From Ectopseudomonas guguanensis (GTDB taxonomy: Bacteria > Pseudomonadota > Gammaproteobacteria > Pseudomonadales > Pseudomonadaceae), in assembly GCF_900104265.1 (NCBI RefSeq), contig NZ_FNJJ01000014.1, positions 62,001 to 126,000 on the forward strand: a stretch of DNA of 64,000 nucleotides, given 5' to 3'. Positions 13,721 through 23,131 of the stretch are shown piece by piece. The notes beneath the pieces are model-generated. The model was given only the letters and a program-made list of their open reading frames with translations. It was not told the origin of the DNA and searched no databases. Position numbers and translations under genes: made by a program. Every line of letters starts with the position of its first letter. The stretch's first letter is position 1.

Positions 13721-14742
13721 CAGGGGGCCTCGTTGCGGTAGTCGCCGGGCAGTTTACCGGTCCATTTGCGGAATGCACGGCGGAAGTTGGACGGGTCGCT
13801 GAAGCCCAGCAACTGGGCGATCTCATACAGCGGCAAATGCGTGGTGGTCAGGTACTGCAGGGCCAGGCGCTTGCGTACCTCATCGAGCACCTGCTGGTAG
13901 CTGGTACCCATCTGCGCCAGGTGCCGGCGCAGGGTGCGTCCGCTGGTGTGCAGGGCGCTGGCGGCGCTTTCGAGGTCGGGAAAATCGCCGGGGCGCGCCA
14001 GCAGCAGACGCCGCACGCGAGTGAGCAGGCCGTCCTGCACGTCGAGGCTGGCCAACAGCGCCTCGCACTGCTGCTCGCACATCTGCACCGTGGCCGGATT
14101 GGCCAGGGCCATGGGCCGCTGCAGATAATGCCGCGGCACACGCAGCCAGTGATAGGGCTGCTCGAACTGCGCTGCCACGCCGAATACCTCGGCGTAACGC
14201 GCGGCGTAGTCCGGCGCGGGATGAGCGAAACCGACAGCCACGCCCTGCAATTCTTCACCCAGGAGAAAACGGGCGATGGTGTGGATGCTGGTCAGCAGGC
14301 CTTCGGCGGCGAAGCGCGATTGCGGCCCCATGGGAAAGGATTCGACTGCACGCAACTGCAGGTCCTCCCCCTGCTCCACCAGCTCCAGCTCGAATGACAG
14401 GCCAAGCACCCGGTAGTACTTCAGGGCGAACTGCAGCGCCTTGCCCAGATTGGCGCTGGACAGTACCGCGTAGCCGAGAATGCCGTGGGTGGAGACATTA
14501 AGACGCTGGCCCAGCACGAGACCCAGCGCAGGTTCGCCGCAGCGCTCCAGGGCGGCCTGGGTGAGCAGGTGAAAGTCCAGGAAGGACAGGCGGCCGTTCG
14601 GGCTGCCCAGCACTTCCGGGCGCACCCGCGCTGCGGCGAACAGCTCGGCGCGCGGCAGACCAAGTTCCTCGGCCAGTGCCAGCAGGGCCTCGGCATAGGC
14701 CACCGGAACCAGTTCGGCGGTGAAATTGAGGGTTTGCTTCAT
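13720..14742 (-). CDS. AraC-family transcriptional regulator
   Basis: This 340-aa protein has an N-terminal arabinose-binding-like/OruR-type ligand domain (about residues 20-210). The C-terminal AraC double helix-turn-helix spans about 235-335 and includes SGRTLRRHLAQMG and IAQLLGFSDPSNFRRAFRKWTG. It ends NEAP with a TGA that overlaps the ATG of the displaced hydrolase start. It therefore once formed an operon with the MBL hydrolase and may have controlled it. After insertion of the element the two are 12 kb apart. Effector and targets are unknown. Confidence 0.92.
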   Translation of the reverse strand: MKQTLNFTAELVPVAYAEALLALAEELGLPRAELFAAARVRPEVLGSPNGRLSFLDFHLLTQAALERCGEPALGLVLGQRLNVSTHGILGYAVLSSANLGKALQFALKYYRVLGLSFELELVEQGEDLQLRAVESFPMGPQSRFAAEGLLTSIHTIARFLLGEELQGVAVGFAHPAPDYAARYAEVFGVAAQFEQPYHWLRVPRHYLQRPMALANPATVQMCEQQCEALLASLDVQDGLLTRVRRLLLARPGDFPDLESAASALHTSGRTLRRHLAQMGTSYQQVLDEVRKRLALQYLTTTHLPLYEIAQLLGFSDPSNFRRAFRKWTGKLPGDYRNEAP

Positions 14743-15087
14743 GGGCTTGTTGTTCTGGCGGCTGGCCGCATATAACCCCTGTGTTGGAAAACCTTAACCT
14801 TGCCGGCAACGCTCCATCAACCTCCGTCGGGCCGGCGCAGGCTTTTCGCACGATTGCCCGGACTGCCGATGACTCTCGAAACACCCGCTGCGTATTGCCT
14901 TGGGGGAAAATCTAAAGCCAGACCAATCGACCGAACCGTTTCACTCGCAGCTTGCAAGGCCCCAACTTTTTTCCGGCAAAACACCGTTGGCCGGATATGA
15001 CTGCAACCTTGGCTGTTACGAACCTGTGCCCCGGAGCACGCAAAGCCCATAGTGACAAGCAGTCAAACAGCGCAATGGAGCCTCCTC
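14743..15087. other. Divergent intergenic region
   Basis: These 345 bp separate the AraC gene from the divergent metal-dependent hydrolase gene and must hold both promoters. I see no further gene and no clear operator. Confidence 0.4.
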
Positions 15088-15933
15088 ATGGCCAGCACTA
15101 CTCCGCAAGGACTGCAGATTCGCCCCAGGCACATGGATTTCCAGCTGCCCAACCCGCTGCCGCGCCACTGGAACGGCGGTGACGCCTTCAAGACCCACCT
15201 TTTCGACGCCATGTCGGTGTTGTTTCCCGATGGCGAGCGTTTCTTCATCGACTCGGTGCGTCAGTTCCGCGACCGTATCGAGGACCCGGTCCTCAAGGAA
15301 CAGATTCGGGGCTTCATCGGTCAGGAAGGCCACCATAGCCGCGAGCACCTGGAATACAGCCAGCGCCTGCGCGAGCTGGGTTACGACATCGAGCGCATGG
15401 AGAAGCGTGCCCGCGCACGCATCCGCTACACCCAGAAGAAGTTCTCGCCACAGCGCCAGCTGGCCGCGACCGCAGCGCTGGAACACATCACTGCGATCAT
15501 GGCCGATGGCCTGCTGAGAAATGGCGCCTACATGGCTGCCGCTCACCCGACCATGGCCCGCCTGTGGCGCTGGCATGCGCTGGAGGAAACCGAGCACAAG
15601 GCGGTGGCCTTCGACGTCTATAACCAGGTGTGCGGCAGTCGCAAGCTGCTGCGCCGGGCAATGGTCATGGGCACCTTCTTCTTCGTGCTCGACACCACCC
15701 GCGGCCTGGCACACATGCTCAAGGTCGACGGCCTGCTCTGGAACTGGCGCGTATGGCGCGACGGCATTCGCTGGATGTGGGGCAAGGAAGGCGTGTTCCG
15801 CCCGCTGATCCGCACCTATCTGGACTTCTTCAAGGATGGCTTCCACCCCTGGGAGCACAACAACCTGGATCTGCTGCATGCCACGCGCGTGGAGTTCGAT
15901 GGCCCCCAGCAAGCGCAGGCCAGCGCAGCCTGA
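15088..15933 (+). CDS. Predicted metal-dependent hydrolase (PF10118-type)
   Basis: This 281-aa protein is read from the ATG at 15088, which has GGAG nine bases upstream; a GTG at 15052 would add 12 residues. It contains the conserved acidic/His clusters GQEGHHSREH and LEETEHKAVAFDVY, characteristic of the helical, probably di-metal family annotated as predicted metal-dependent hydrolases. There is no signal peptide. A hydrophobic segment near MVMGTFFFVLD may be buried or membrane-associated. Substrate unknown. It is divergent from the AraC gene, so that regulator could control it. Confidence 0.85.
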   Translation: MASTTPQGLQIRPRHMDFQLPNPLPRHWNGGDAFKTHLFDAMSVLFPDGERFFIDSVRQFRDRIEDPVLKEQIRGFIGQEGHHSREHLEYSQRLRELGYDIERMEKRARARIRYTQKKFSPQRQLAATAALEHITAIMADGLLRNGAYMAAAHPTMARLWRWHALEETEHKAVAFDVYNQVCGSRKLLRRAMVMGTFFFVLDTTRGLAHMLKVDGLLWNWRVWRDGIRWMWGKEGVFRPLIRTYLDFFKDGFHPWEHNNLDLLHATRVEFDGPQQAQASAA

Positions 15934-15989
15934 ACTGCAGTTGCCGGCCAAAACGCAAAGGAAAAAACCCGGAAGCGATCCGGAATGCT

Positions 15990-16110
15990 ATTAAGAAAGG
16001 GGTCGAACGCAATCAGTCCCCTCGCCCCTCTGCGGAAAGGGGAAAATGGCTGTTCCACGGTGTTTTCGACCCTCTCCCCTAACCCCTCTCCCATAAATGT
16101 GAGAGGGGAA
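15990..16110. repeat. Palindromic C-rich repeat region (REP-like)
   Basis: The gap after the hydrolase contains CCTCTCCC-type runs and their complements, such as CCCCTCTCCC followed by GAGAGGGG at about 16083-16109. A related unit occurs at 54031-54068. Such dispersed palindromes are common between pseudomonad genes. Confidence 0.5.
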
Positions 16111-16194
16111 CGAAGCGTGTACAACCTCAAGTGAACAGCATTACGGAACCTGTCCGGGCTTTTTCATGCCTCTCTTTAGGAGCATGTGCTGCTC

Positions 16195-17136
16195 TCAGCC
16201 ACGCAGGAACTTCATCGCGTCGGCTGCGCTCTGCTCGGGAATTTCTTCCATCGGGATATGCCCGACACCTGGATAGACCTTGACCTGAAGCCCCGGCAGA
16301 TCACGCTGCCACAGTGGCACGTGCTTCGGTGAAATCCAGCGATCATGCTCGCCCCACATCAGCAGGGTGGGCGCCTGAATCTGCGCGACCCGCGAGGGCG
16401 TCGCATGGAGCTCCTCCTTGTTGACCTTCAGCAGCACGCGGAAGATGTCCATCATGCTGCGGCGGTTACCCGGACGCCGCGACAGGTCGTAGTAGCGATC
16501 GACCACCCCCGGCTTGATCCGCCCCGGTTCGCCGTAAACCTCCTTGATGCCCTGGGCGATCAACGCGCGCGGCATCCACATCGGCATGGCGATGGTCGCA
16601 CCGGGCAGCGCAGCGGCGGCGATCATCCACGGCACCTTGTGCATGGGGTAGCCGGCCGGATCGACCAGAACCAGTTTGCCGACGCGCTGCGGCTGCGCCA
16701 GGGCGAAGTTCCAGGCGATATAGCCGCCGAGGGAGTTGCCGGCGATATCGGCCTTGCCCACCTGCAGGTAATCGAGCAGCAGGCCGAGCACGCGAATCAT
16801 GCGTTCGGCCGAGTACTTGCCGTCGCGCGCAGGGCCGGTCAGACCGAAGCCGGGGACATCGAAGCGAATGATGCGGTAATCGGAGGCGAACGCCTGCACC
16901 CAGCCGTCCCAGGTGTGCAGCGAGGCCACCACGCCGTGGATCATCACCAGCGCAGGTTTGTCGCGACTGCCTTCATCGCGATAGTGGATGTTGAAGCCAT
17001 CGAGCTCGACGTAGCGGGAGCCATCGGCGGCATTGCCGTAACGCGCCTTGAGGCGCTCCAGCGGCAGCGCACCGAAACCCAAGCGGGCGAAACCGGCAGC
17101 CAGCGGCGGTTGCAGTGACAGGCTGTTGGCGGTCAT
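16195..17136 (-). CDS. Alpha/beta-fold hydrolase
   Basis: This 313-aa alpha/beta hydrolase has the oxyanion motif MIHGVVAS, nucleophile elbow GNSLGG (Ser at about 135), acid in GEHDRW and His in GVGHIPMEE near the end. The N-terminus is not a clear signal peptide. Esterase or C-C hydrolase activity is possible; the substrate is not predictable. The TetR-type regulator gene next upstream on the same strand (17240-17908) may control it. Confidence 0.88.
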   Translation of the reverse strand: MTANSLSLQPPLAAGFARLGFGALPLERLKARYGNAADGSRYVELDGFNIHYRDEGSRDKPALVMIHGVVASLHTWDGWVQAFASDYRIIRFDVPGFGLTGPARDGKYSAERMIRVLGLLLDYLQVGKADIAGNSLGGYIAWNFALAQPQRVGKLVLVDPAGYPMHKVPWMIAAAALPGATIAMPMWMPRALIAQGIKEVYGEPGRIKPGVVDRYYDLSRRPGNRRSMMDIFRVLLKVNKEELHATPSRVAQIQAPTLLMWGEHDRWISPKHVPLWQRDLPGLQVKVYPGVGHIPMEEIPEQSAADAMKFLRG

Positions 17137-17239
17137 GCGGGATACCTCGGTTCTTGTTGTAGGTATCGCGCATCAAAGCATGCAGCGCCGCAGATCAGCG
17201 CCCAACCTTGGGACTGTTCGGACGACGAGGCCGCCCCGC

Positions 17240-17908
17240 CTATGCACGCGGGCACAACGAGGCGATCAGCAGATCCCCCAGCACCGTCTTGGCCTGCTCG
17301 ATTTCCTGACGGCTGGCGCTTCGCCCAAGCAGGTCGAGAGAAGCCGCTTCGAGCGCCCAGATCAGCGCCTGGTAAACCAGCGGATCACGCGGCGCAAGCT
17401 CCGGCTCGAGGCGTTCCACCAGCAGGCGCAGCATCTCCTGATGCGCGCGCTGACGGTGGGCGGCCAGCGGCGATTGCGCGCGCAAGGCCTCTTCCTGCAT
17501 CAGGCGGATGATCGGCCCGACGGCCAGGTGATAGTCGAAGAAGCGCCCGACCATCGCCCGCAACCATTCCTGCGGACTGCCGGCGACCTGCTGCATCTCG
17601 CGAAAGCGCGCGAGCAGCAACATCACCGAGGTCTGGTAGATGCCTTCGAGCACCTCCATCTTGTTGGCGAAATACTTGTAGAAGGTACGCCGCGATACCT
17701 GCGCAGCGTCGAGCAGATCATTCACCGTTGCCTGCTCCAGCCCCTTGCGAGCGAACACGCCGATGGCCGCAAGCTGAATGTTGGTGCGCTGCAGATGGCC
17801 AACCAGCGGCCCGTCACCGGCTGCGCCCTGTTGCGAGGCGAGCGCGCCGTAACCGCCCAGATCCTCGAAAACCGCCCGTATCGCACCGTGCCCGGCCAAC
17901 TCGTCCAT
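17240..17908 (-). CDS. TetR-family transcriptional regulator
   Basis: The TetR-type helix-turn-helix reads QLAAIGVFARKGLEQATVNDLLDAAQVSRRTFYKYFANK. The long ligand domain follows. Several starts are in frame: the ATG at 17908 (MDELAGHG) has GGGAAAG upstream and is preferred, while ATGs or GTGs up to 18034 would overlap the divergent gene. Even from 17908 about 35 residues precede the usual HTH start. The adjacent alpha/beta hydrolase gene on the same strand and the divergent 17982 gene are candidate targets. Confidence 0.85.
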   Translation of the reverse strand: MDELAGHGAIRAVFEDLGGYGALASQQGAAGDGPLVGHLQRTNIQLAAIGVFARKGLEQATVNDLLDAAQVSRRTFYKYFANKMEVLEGIYQTSVMLLLARFREMQQVAGSPQEWLRAMVGRFFDYHLAVGPIIRLMQEEALRAQSPLAAHRQRAHQEMLRLLVERLEPELAPRDPLVYQALIWALEAASLDLLGRSASRQEIEQAKTVLGDLLIASLCPRA

Positions 17909-17981
17909 GCAGCTTTCCCAACCAAGGCGCGGGTGACGTGACGCCCCCAGCTGAGTACTCTGGAGCCGCCTCTTGCCGCGG

Positions 17982-18851
17982 ATGTTCATCGTGTCGCCCA
18001 CCCTAGCACGTCGCCTGCTCTGGCCGCTGGCCATCCTTTTGCTGGTCTGGCTGCCGCCGCTTGGCGCAGCCGAGCTGTTCTACCTCGGCCAGCGCATTCC
18101 GGACATCCACAAACCCTGGCGCAGCAGCGACTACCGACAACTGCGCGACGCCCTGGAAAAGGTCGACAGCAGCCAGGCCAATGCGCTGCCGCGACGCAGC
18201 GGCGAATTCACCGGGCCGATCTATCAGCGCATGGTTTCGCCGGAAAACTTCCGCCCGCAGCTGAACATCTATGCTCCGCTGGAACTGCGCCAGAACGAGG
18301 CGCGCGAGGTGCTGTTCGAACTCAAGGAGCTGATGCGCCTGTATTTCGACTTCCGCGCCAAGCAGCAGCCCTATGCCGCCGAGGCGCTTGGTCTGATGAC
18401 CTATTCGCTGCGCCAGCAGGCCATTCTGTTCACCCTCACCACCGAGTTCTGGATGACACTGTCGCAAGGCGAGCAGAGCAATCCGGTTCGTCTGCAGGGC
18501 CTGCAGGAAACCAAGGCCGCCGCCGCCATGCTCAGCGGCAGCGCGCTGGATTATCTGGAATTGACCCAGGCCTTCGGCCGCGACGAACTGCTGCTGTACA
18601 GCGCCGAGCTGAGCCAGCAATTACCGGAATTGTTCGTCCACCTGCCTGCCGAGGTGCAGGCTCAGCTGCTGGCACGTATCGAGGAGCTCAGCACCGGCCA
18701 TCGTTACCCGCAGGTCGGCCAGGACATGGCCGCCCTGCTGCCGGTGCTGCAGATGATTCATCAGGACGTGCAGGCAAAACTGGCGCAACCCGTGAAACCA
18801 GCGGTCAAGGCCCCCACACTGGACCTCTCGGCGCCGACCTCAGCGCAATAG
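17982..18851 (+). CDS. Exported protein of unknown function
   Basis: This 289-aa protein is read from the ATG at 17982. It has a hydrophobic signal-like segment (RLLWPLAILLLVWLPPLGAAE) and a helical remainder rich in Leu, Gln and Glu. No domain is recognised. It is divergent from the TetR gene with very close or overlapping starts, and its last 12 bp overlap the end of the convergent LuxR gene. Likely periplasmic or anchored by an uncleaved signal. Confidence 0.75.
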   Translation: MFIVSPTLARRLLWPLAILLLVWLPPLGAAELFYLGQRIPDIHKPWRSSDYRQLRDALEKVDSSQANALPRRSGEFTGPIYQRMVSPENFRPQLNIYAPLELRQNEAREVLFELKELMRLYFDFRAKQQPYAAEALGLMTYSLRQQAILFTLTTEFWMTLSQGEQSNPVRLQGLQETKAAAAMLSGSALDYLELTQAFGRDELLLYSAELSQQLPELFVHLPAEVQAQLLARIEELSTGHRYPQVGQDMAALLPVLQMIHQDVQAKLAQPVKPAVKAPTLDLSAPTSAQ

Positions 18852-21581
18852 CCCGAGCCCCTTGGCACGCGCGACGGCCTGGGTGCGCCGTTCGACGCCG
18901 AGCTTGCTGTTGATGTGCCGGGCGTGGGTCTTGACCGTGTGCAGGGAGATGAACAGGCGCTCGCTGATCTCCTGGTTCGAACAACCACGGGCGATCAGCT
19001 GCAGCACGGCCAGCTCGCGGCCGCTGAGCTTTTCGGTCAGTGGCCCCGGCTCGGCTTCGGACGACTCGGCACTGTGCTGCTGCGCCGGCAGCAGTGCGAG
19101 TAGGGCATCACGAACCAGACAGGACGAGGCACGCTCCTGCAGGCACTCACGCAGCCACTGCGGCTGATGCTGCACCAGCTCGATGAACGGCAGCAGCGCA
19201 CCGCCCTGCGCGAGATCCAGACAGCCATCGAGCTGTTGACGCGCCTCGCGCGCGCGCCCGGTCTGCTTCAGCAACTGGGCAAGCTGCGCCTGCGCCGCCA
19301 GGCTGACCAGTTGACCACCCAGCCCCTGGGCGCGCTGCTGCAAGGCACGCAGGCGCCGTTCGGCATTTTCCGAACCGCCCTGCAGACGTTCGAGTGCAGC
19401 CTGCTGCAGATCGATGTGCAGCGCCAGCTGCGGATGGAACTCCGGCGCCAGCGCACGCCCCTCGCCGTAGGTTTCCGCCAGTTGCGGCAGCCAGGCGGCA
19501 GCCAGTTCGACCTGGCCCTGACGCAACCACAGCTCGCATTTCATCAGCGTGATCATCGCCAGGTAGTAGATCGCCGGTACGTCCCAGACATGCATCAGGC
19601 GCTCGGCCTCGCCAAGCAGGGCGAACGCCTCGGCGCAGCGCCCTTCCCGTCCTTCCAGGCTGGCCAACACGCAGTAACCGATCAGTGCACCGACATCGCG
19701 GCAGGCCCTGGCCTCGGCGACACCGGTGCGCAAACGCTCGACGGCCCCGGGCTGCAGGCGCAGGCTGAGCAGGTAGCCGTCATAGATGGTCAGCCGCGCC
19801 CGCACCGAGTAGCTGCGCTGCGCCGGCAAGCGTTGCACCAGCTGCAAGCCGTGATGCACTTCCTCCTGCGCCCGCTGCACCTCGCCGCGCCCTTGCAGTA
19901 CGCGGGCGCGTTCGTAGTGAGCCAGCGCCTCGAACAGGGGATTGTCGATACGCTGGGCCAGCTCCAGCGCGTCGCGGTTCAGTCCGCGTGCGCGCCACAG
20001 GTCGCCGCGCACCATGGCCAGGTTGGACAGCGCCGACAGGCACATGAAATGCGGGCCGTAGCGCTCGGCCGGCAAACCGGTCAATGCCTCGCTGCACTGC
20101 TGCTCGGCACGTGCGCCATCGCCACGCCCGCGAGCGATCACCCCATCGAGCGCCTGCCACTGCGCCAGCAGGCTGCGCTGGCTGAGCGGGTCGGCTGCCG
20201 GCAGGAAGCGGCCGAGCTGATCGAGCAGCTCCTGCGCGGCGTCCAGCTGACAGGCCAGCGCCAGCGCCCAGCCGTATAGCATGATCAGCCGCGGCGTGCT
20301 GGCCAGCAGGTCATCCGGCAGGTTGGTCTTCCAGCGCAGCAGCATGGCGACGTTCTGCTCGGCCAGCATCTGCTCTTCGGAAAGGTTCTGCACCAGACTC
20401 GCCGCGACATCGGCCTGCCCGGCCAGCAAGGCCTGCTCGATGGCGGCATCCAGCATGCCCTGCGCCGCGAACCAGCGACAGGCGCGCAGGTGAGTGCTGC
20501 CGCGCGAGCGACTCAACCCATCGGCTGGCCGCGCATTGAGCAGGTCGGAAAACAGGTGATGGTAGCGAAACCAGCGCCCCTGCTCGTCAAGCGGCACCAG
20601 AAACACCTGGTTGGCCTGCAGCTGGCGGATGATTGCGGCGCTGTCATGGCTGTCACGAACCGCATCGCACAGCTCGGCGCAGAAGCGCTCCAGGCAGGCG
20701 GTGTCATAGAGAAACTGCTGCACCTCGGCCGGCTGCCGTTCGATGACCTCCTCGAGCAGGTACTCGCGAATCAGCCTCTCACCGCCGTGCAGCTGCAGCC
20801 CCTCGCCGGCCTCCGCCAGTTCTTCCATCGCCAGCAGCCACAGGCGCAAGCCCGCGATCCAGCCCTCGCTGCGCTGCAGGATTCCGGCGACCTGCTGCCG
20901 CTCGAGGTGCGCGCCCTGACTCGCCAGCAACGCGTCCAGCTCGCCCGCCGTCAGGCGCAGGTCCTGTTCGTTGAGCTCGAGCAGTTGCCGCGACAGGCGC
21001 AGACGCGCCAGATGCCAGTCCGGCCGCTGCCGACTGGTGACCAGCAGCAGCACGCCAGGCGGCAGGTGATTGAGAAAGAATTGCAGGCAACGATCGAGCA
21101 CCGGCCCCTGCGCCAGATGGTAGTCGTCCAGCACCAGCAACAGCGGCTGGCCATCGTCGAGTCGCTGCGTCAGCTCGTCGAGCAGGCCGTCGAGCCATTG
21201 CTCGAAGGCGAAGGGCTGGTGGCGCTGGCGCATCTTCAGCAGGCCGAGGGCTTCCTCGCCAAGGCCCGGATGGAACTGCTGCAGCCCCTGCAACAGGCGC
21301 TCGAGAAAACGCCCGGGGTCGCGATCACGCTCGCTCAGGCCGAGCCAGAGGCTGTGCCAGTGCTCGGGCAGCCGTTCGCAGAACTCGATGGCCAGGGAAC
21401 TCTTGCCGAAGCCGGCCGGCGCGCTGACCAGCAGCAAGCGCCCCTGCAGACCTTCCTCCAGACGCTCGCACAATCGGGGCCGCGGCATGTGCCCTGCCGG
21501 CAGTGGCGGGCGATAGAAACGCGCTTCCACCGGCGTGGCCGGCGTGTAGGGAAAAGCTGACGAACGGGAAAGGTCTGTCAT
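18840..21581 (-). CDS. Large LuxR-type (MalT-like) ATP-dependent regulator
   Basis: This 913-aa protein is read from the ATG at 21581 (MTDLSRSSAF). It has an N-terminal STAND-type NTPase with Walker A SAPAGFGKSS and Walker B LLLVLDDYH, a long helical repeat region, and a C-terminal LuxR helix-turn-helix (LSGRELAVLQLIARGCSNQEISERL followed by HTVKTHARHINSKLGV). This is the MalT-like class, which activates in response to a ligand and ATP. It is downstream of, and co-oriented with, the DUF1302/DUF1329 pair, a grouping seen in other pseudomonads with an acyl-CoA ligase and thiolase. It is therefore the likely activator of that set. Confidence 0.92.
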   Translation of the reverse strand: MTDLSRSSAFPYTPATPVEARFYRPPLPAGHMPRPRLCERLEEGLQGRLLLVSAPAGFGKSSLAIEFCERLPEHWHSLWLGLSERDRDPGRFLERLLQGLQQFHPGLGEEALGLLKMRQRHQPFAFEQWLDGLLDELTQRLDDGQPLLLVLDDYHLAQGPVLDRCLQFFLNHLPPGVLLLVTSRQRPDWHLARLRLSRQLLELNEQDLRLTAGELDALLASQGAHLERQQVAGILQRSEGWIAGLRLWLLAMEELAEAGEGLQLHGGERLIREYLLEEVIERQPAEVQQFLYDTACLERFCAELCDAVRDSHDSAAIIRQLQANQVFLVPLDEQGRWFRYHHLFSDLLNARPADGLSRSRGSTHLRACRWFAAQGMLDAAIEQALLAGQADVAASLVQNLSEEQMLAEQNVAMLLRWKTNLPDDLLASTPRLIMLYGWALALACQLDAAQELLDQLGRFLPAADPLSQRSLLAQWQALDGVIARGRGDGARAEQQCSEALTGLPAERYGPHFMCLSALSNLAMVRGDLWRARGLNRDALELAQRIDNPLFEALAHYERARVLQGRGEVQRAQEEVHHGLQLVQRLPAQRSYSVRARLTIYDGYLLSLRLQPGAVERLRTGVAEARACRDVGALIGYCVLASLEGREGRCAEAFALLGEAERLMHVWDVPAIYYLAMITLMKCELWLRQGQVELAAAWLPQLAETYGEGRALAPEFHPQLALHIDLQQAALERLQGGSENAERRLRALQQRAQGLGGQLVSLAAQAQLAQLLKQTGRAREARQQLDGCLDLAQGGALLPFIELVQHQPQWLRECLQERASSCLVRDALLALLPAQQHSAESSEAEPGPLTEKLSGRELAVLQLIARGCSNQEISERLFISLHTVKTHARHINSKLGVERRTQAVARAKGLGLLR

Positions 21582-21731
21582 CGGCCTATTCTTGGAAGTC
21601 TTCTGAGTGCATGAGCGGGCTCGATCCCGACTCAGCCTAGCGACTTGCAATGGCCATTTGAAGCACCCGCTACAGTCCGTAACGAAAAAGCCGGCACAAG
21701 GCCGGCTTCGTCGCGTTGCGCGGGGCAGGCA

Positions 21732-23108
21732 TCAGCGAACGCCGGCCTGACGCAGAGCAGCAGGGGTGTAGTCGCTGCTGGCAGCCTTGTAGTTGAAGTC
21801 GTAGGCCTGTTTCTCCTCGTTCTTCATCCCCAGGGCCAGGTAACGCCCGGACAGCAGGTCATAGAGAGACTCCAGGGTGTACCAGGGCACCTGCTTGTCG
21901 TAGTAGTACTGGGCGTGCGCCTCGGCTACGCGCCACAGGGTACCGCGACCGTCGTAGTGGTCGATCAGTGCGGCCTGCCAGGTATCCTCGTCGATGAAGA
22001 AGTCACGCTTGGCGTAGATGTGGCGCTCGCCCGACTTCAGGGTCGCGGTCACGTGCCAGACGCGGTGCAGCTCGTAACGAGTCAGGTCCTGGTTGATGTG
22101 GCCGGCCTTGATGATGTCGGAGTACTTCAGGTTCGGCGAATCGAGCTTGTAGGCGTTGTAGGGGATGTAGATCTCCTTCTTGCCGTTGAGCTTCCAGTCG
22201 TAACGATCCGGCGCACCGTTGTACATGTCGAAGTTGTCGGAGGTACGCAGACCGTCGGCCGCGGTACCCGGACCGTCGTAGGACACCTGCGGCGCACGAC
22301 GCACACGACGTTGACCGGCGTTGTACAGCCACGCCAGGCGCGGCTCCTTCACCTGGTTGAGGGTTTCGTGCACCAGCAGCACGTTACCGGCCAGACGCGA
22401 AGGAGCGGTCACGCGCTGCTTGAAGTAGAACAGTACGTTGCTTTCCTTGCTCGGATCGAAGTCGGTCAGCGCGTCGCGGAAGGTGAACTCGTCCTGGAAG
22501 TAGACCAGCGAGTAGGAACCGTTAGGCTGCGGAGTCGCCTGGGTCACCAGACGACGCACGCTGCCACCGCGGTAGCGGGTGATGTGGTTCCAGATCGCTT
22601 CCAGGCCGTTCTGCGGGATCGGGAAGGGGTTGGCAGTCTTGAAGTTCTCCAGCCCGTTACCGCCCTCGACCATACGGGTGTTGACCGCGTTCTGCTTGGT
22701 CGCCTCGAGCACCGAAGCCGGCAGGCTGGCCGAACGGTGGGTCGGGTAGACCGGCATCTTGTAGCTTTCCGGATAGCGCTTGAACATCGCCAGCTGGCCG
22801 GGGGTCAGCTTGTCCTTGTACTGCTCGACGTTCTGCGCGGTGATGGTGAACAGCGGCTGCTCGTTGGCGAACGGGTCGGACAGGAAGCCCTTGCCGTCCA
22901 CACTGCCCGCGTTGGCCGGCAGGCCGCCGGTCCAGGCTGGAATCGAACCATCGGCATTGCCCGCCATTTCGGCACCGACCGGAGTCAGGCTATTGCCCAG
23001 TTTCGCCGCTTCATCGGGCGACACTGCCGCCATCACGCTGGTCGCCAGCAGAGACAGGGTCAGGACACCGCTTTGCCACAGTTTTTTTGTTGTTTTCATT
23101 TGCATCAT
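21732..23108 (-). CDS. DUF1329 exported protein
   Basis: This 458-aa protein has a signal peptide (KLWQSGVLTLSLLATSVMA, cleaved near residue 28). The mature part has the features of DUF1329 proteins, an OmpA/LolA-like beta-structured periplasmic or outer-membrane family. It follows the DUF1302 gene by 23 bp on the same strand. DUF1302-DUF1329 pairs are usually linked to lipid, sterol or hydrophobic substrate handling, but no biochemical role is established from sequence. The start is one of two adjacent ATGs behind CGAGGAATC. Confidence 0.88.
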   Translation of the reverse strand: MMQMKTTKKLWQSGVLTLSLLATSVMAAVSPDEAAKLGNSLTPVGAEMAGNADGSIPAWTGGLPANAGSVDGKGFLSDPFANEQPLFTITAQNVEQYKDKLTPGQLAMFKRYPESYKMPVYPTHRSASLPASVLEATKQNAVNTRMVEGGNGLENFKTANPFPIPQNGLEAIWNHITRYRGGSVRRLVTQATPQPNGSYSLVYFQDEFTFRDALTDFDPSKESNVLFYFKQRVTAPSRLAGNVLLVHETLNQVKEPRLAWLYNAGQRRVRRAPQVSYDGPGTAADGLRTSDNFDMYNGAPDRYDWKLNGKKEIYIPYNAYKLDSPNLKYSDIIKAGHINQDLTRYELHRVWHVTATLKSGERHIYAKRDFFIDEDTWQAALIDHYDGRGTLWRVAEAHAQYYYDKQVPWYTLESLYDLLSGRYLALGMKNEEKQAYDFNYKAASSDYTPAALRQAGVR

Positions 23109-23131
23109 GATTCCTCGAAATTCCTGACCGC

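Noticed and set aside
13481..13741. Plus-strand frame crossing the right attachment repeat
   Set aside because: No RBS and no family; it reads through the repeat and the antisense of the displaced hydrolase start.
15016..15951. Minus-strand frame of 311 codons opposite the metal-dependent hydrolase
   Set aside because: The plus strand has the conserved HH/E clusters and an RBS; the minus frame has neither.
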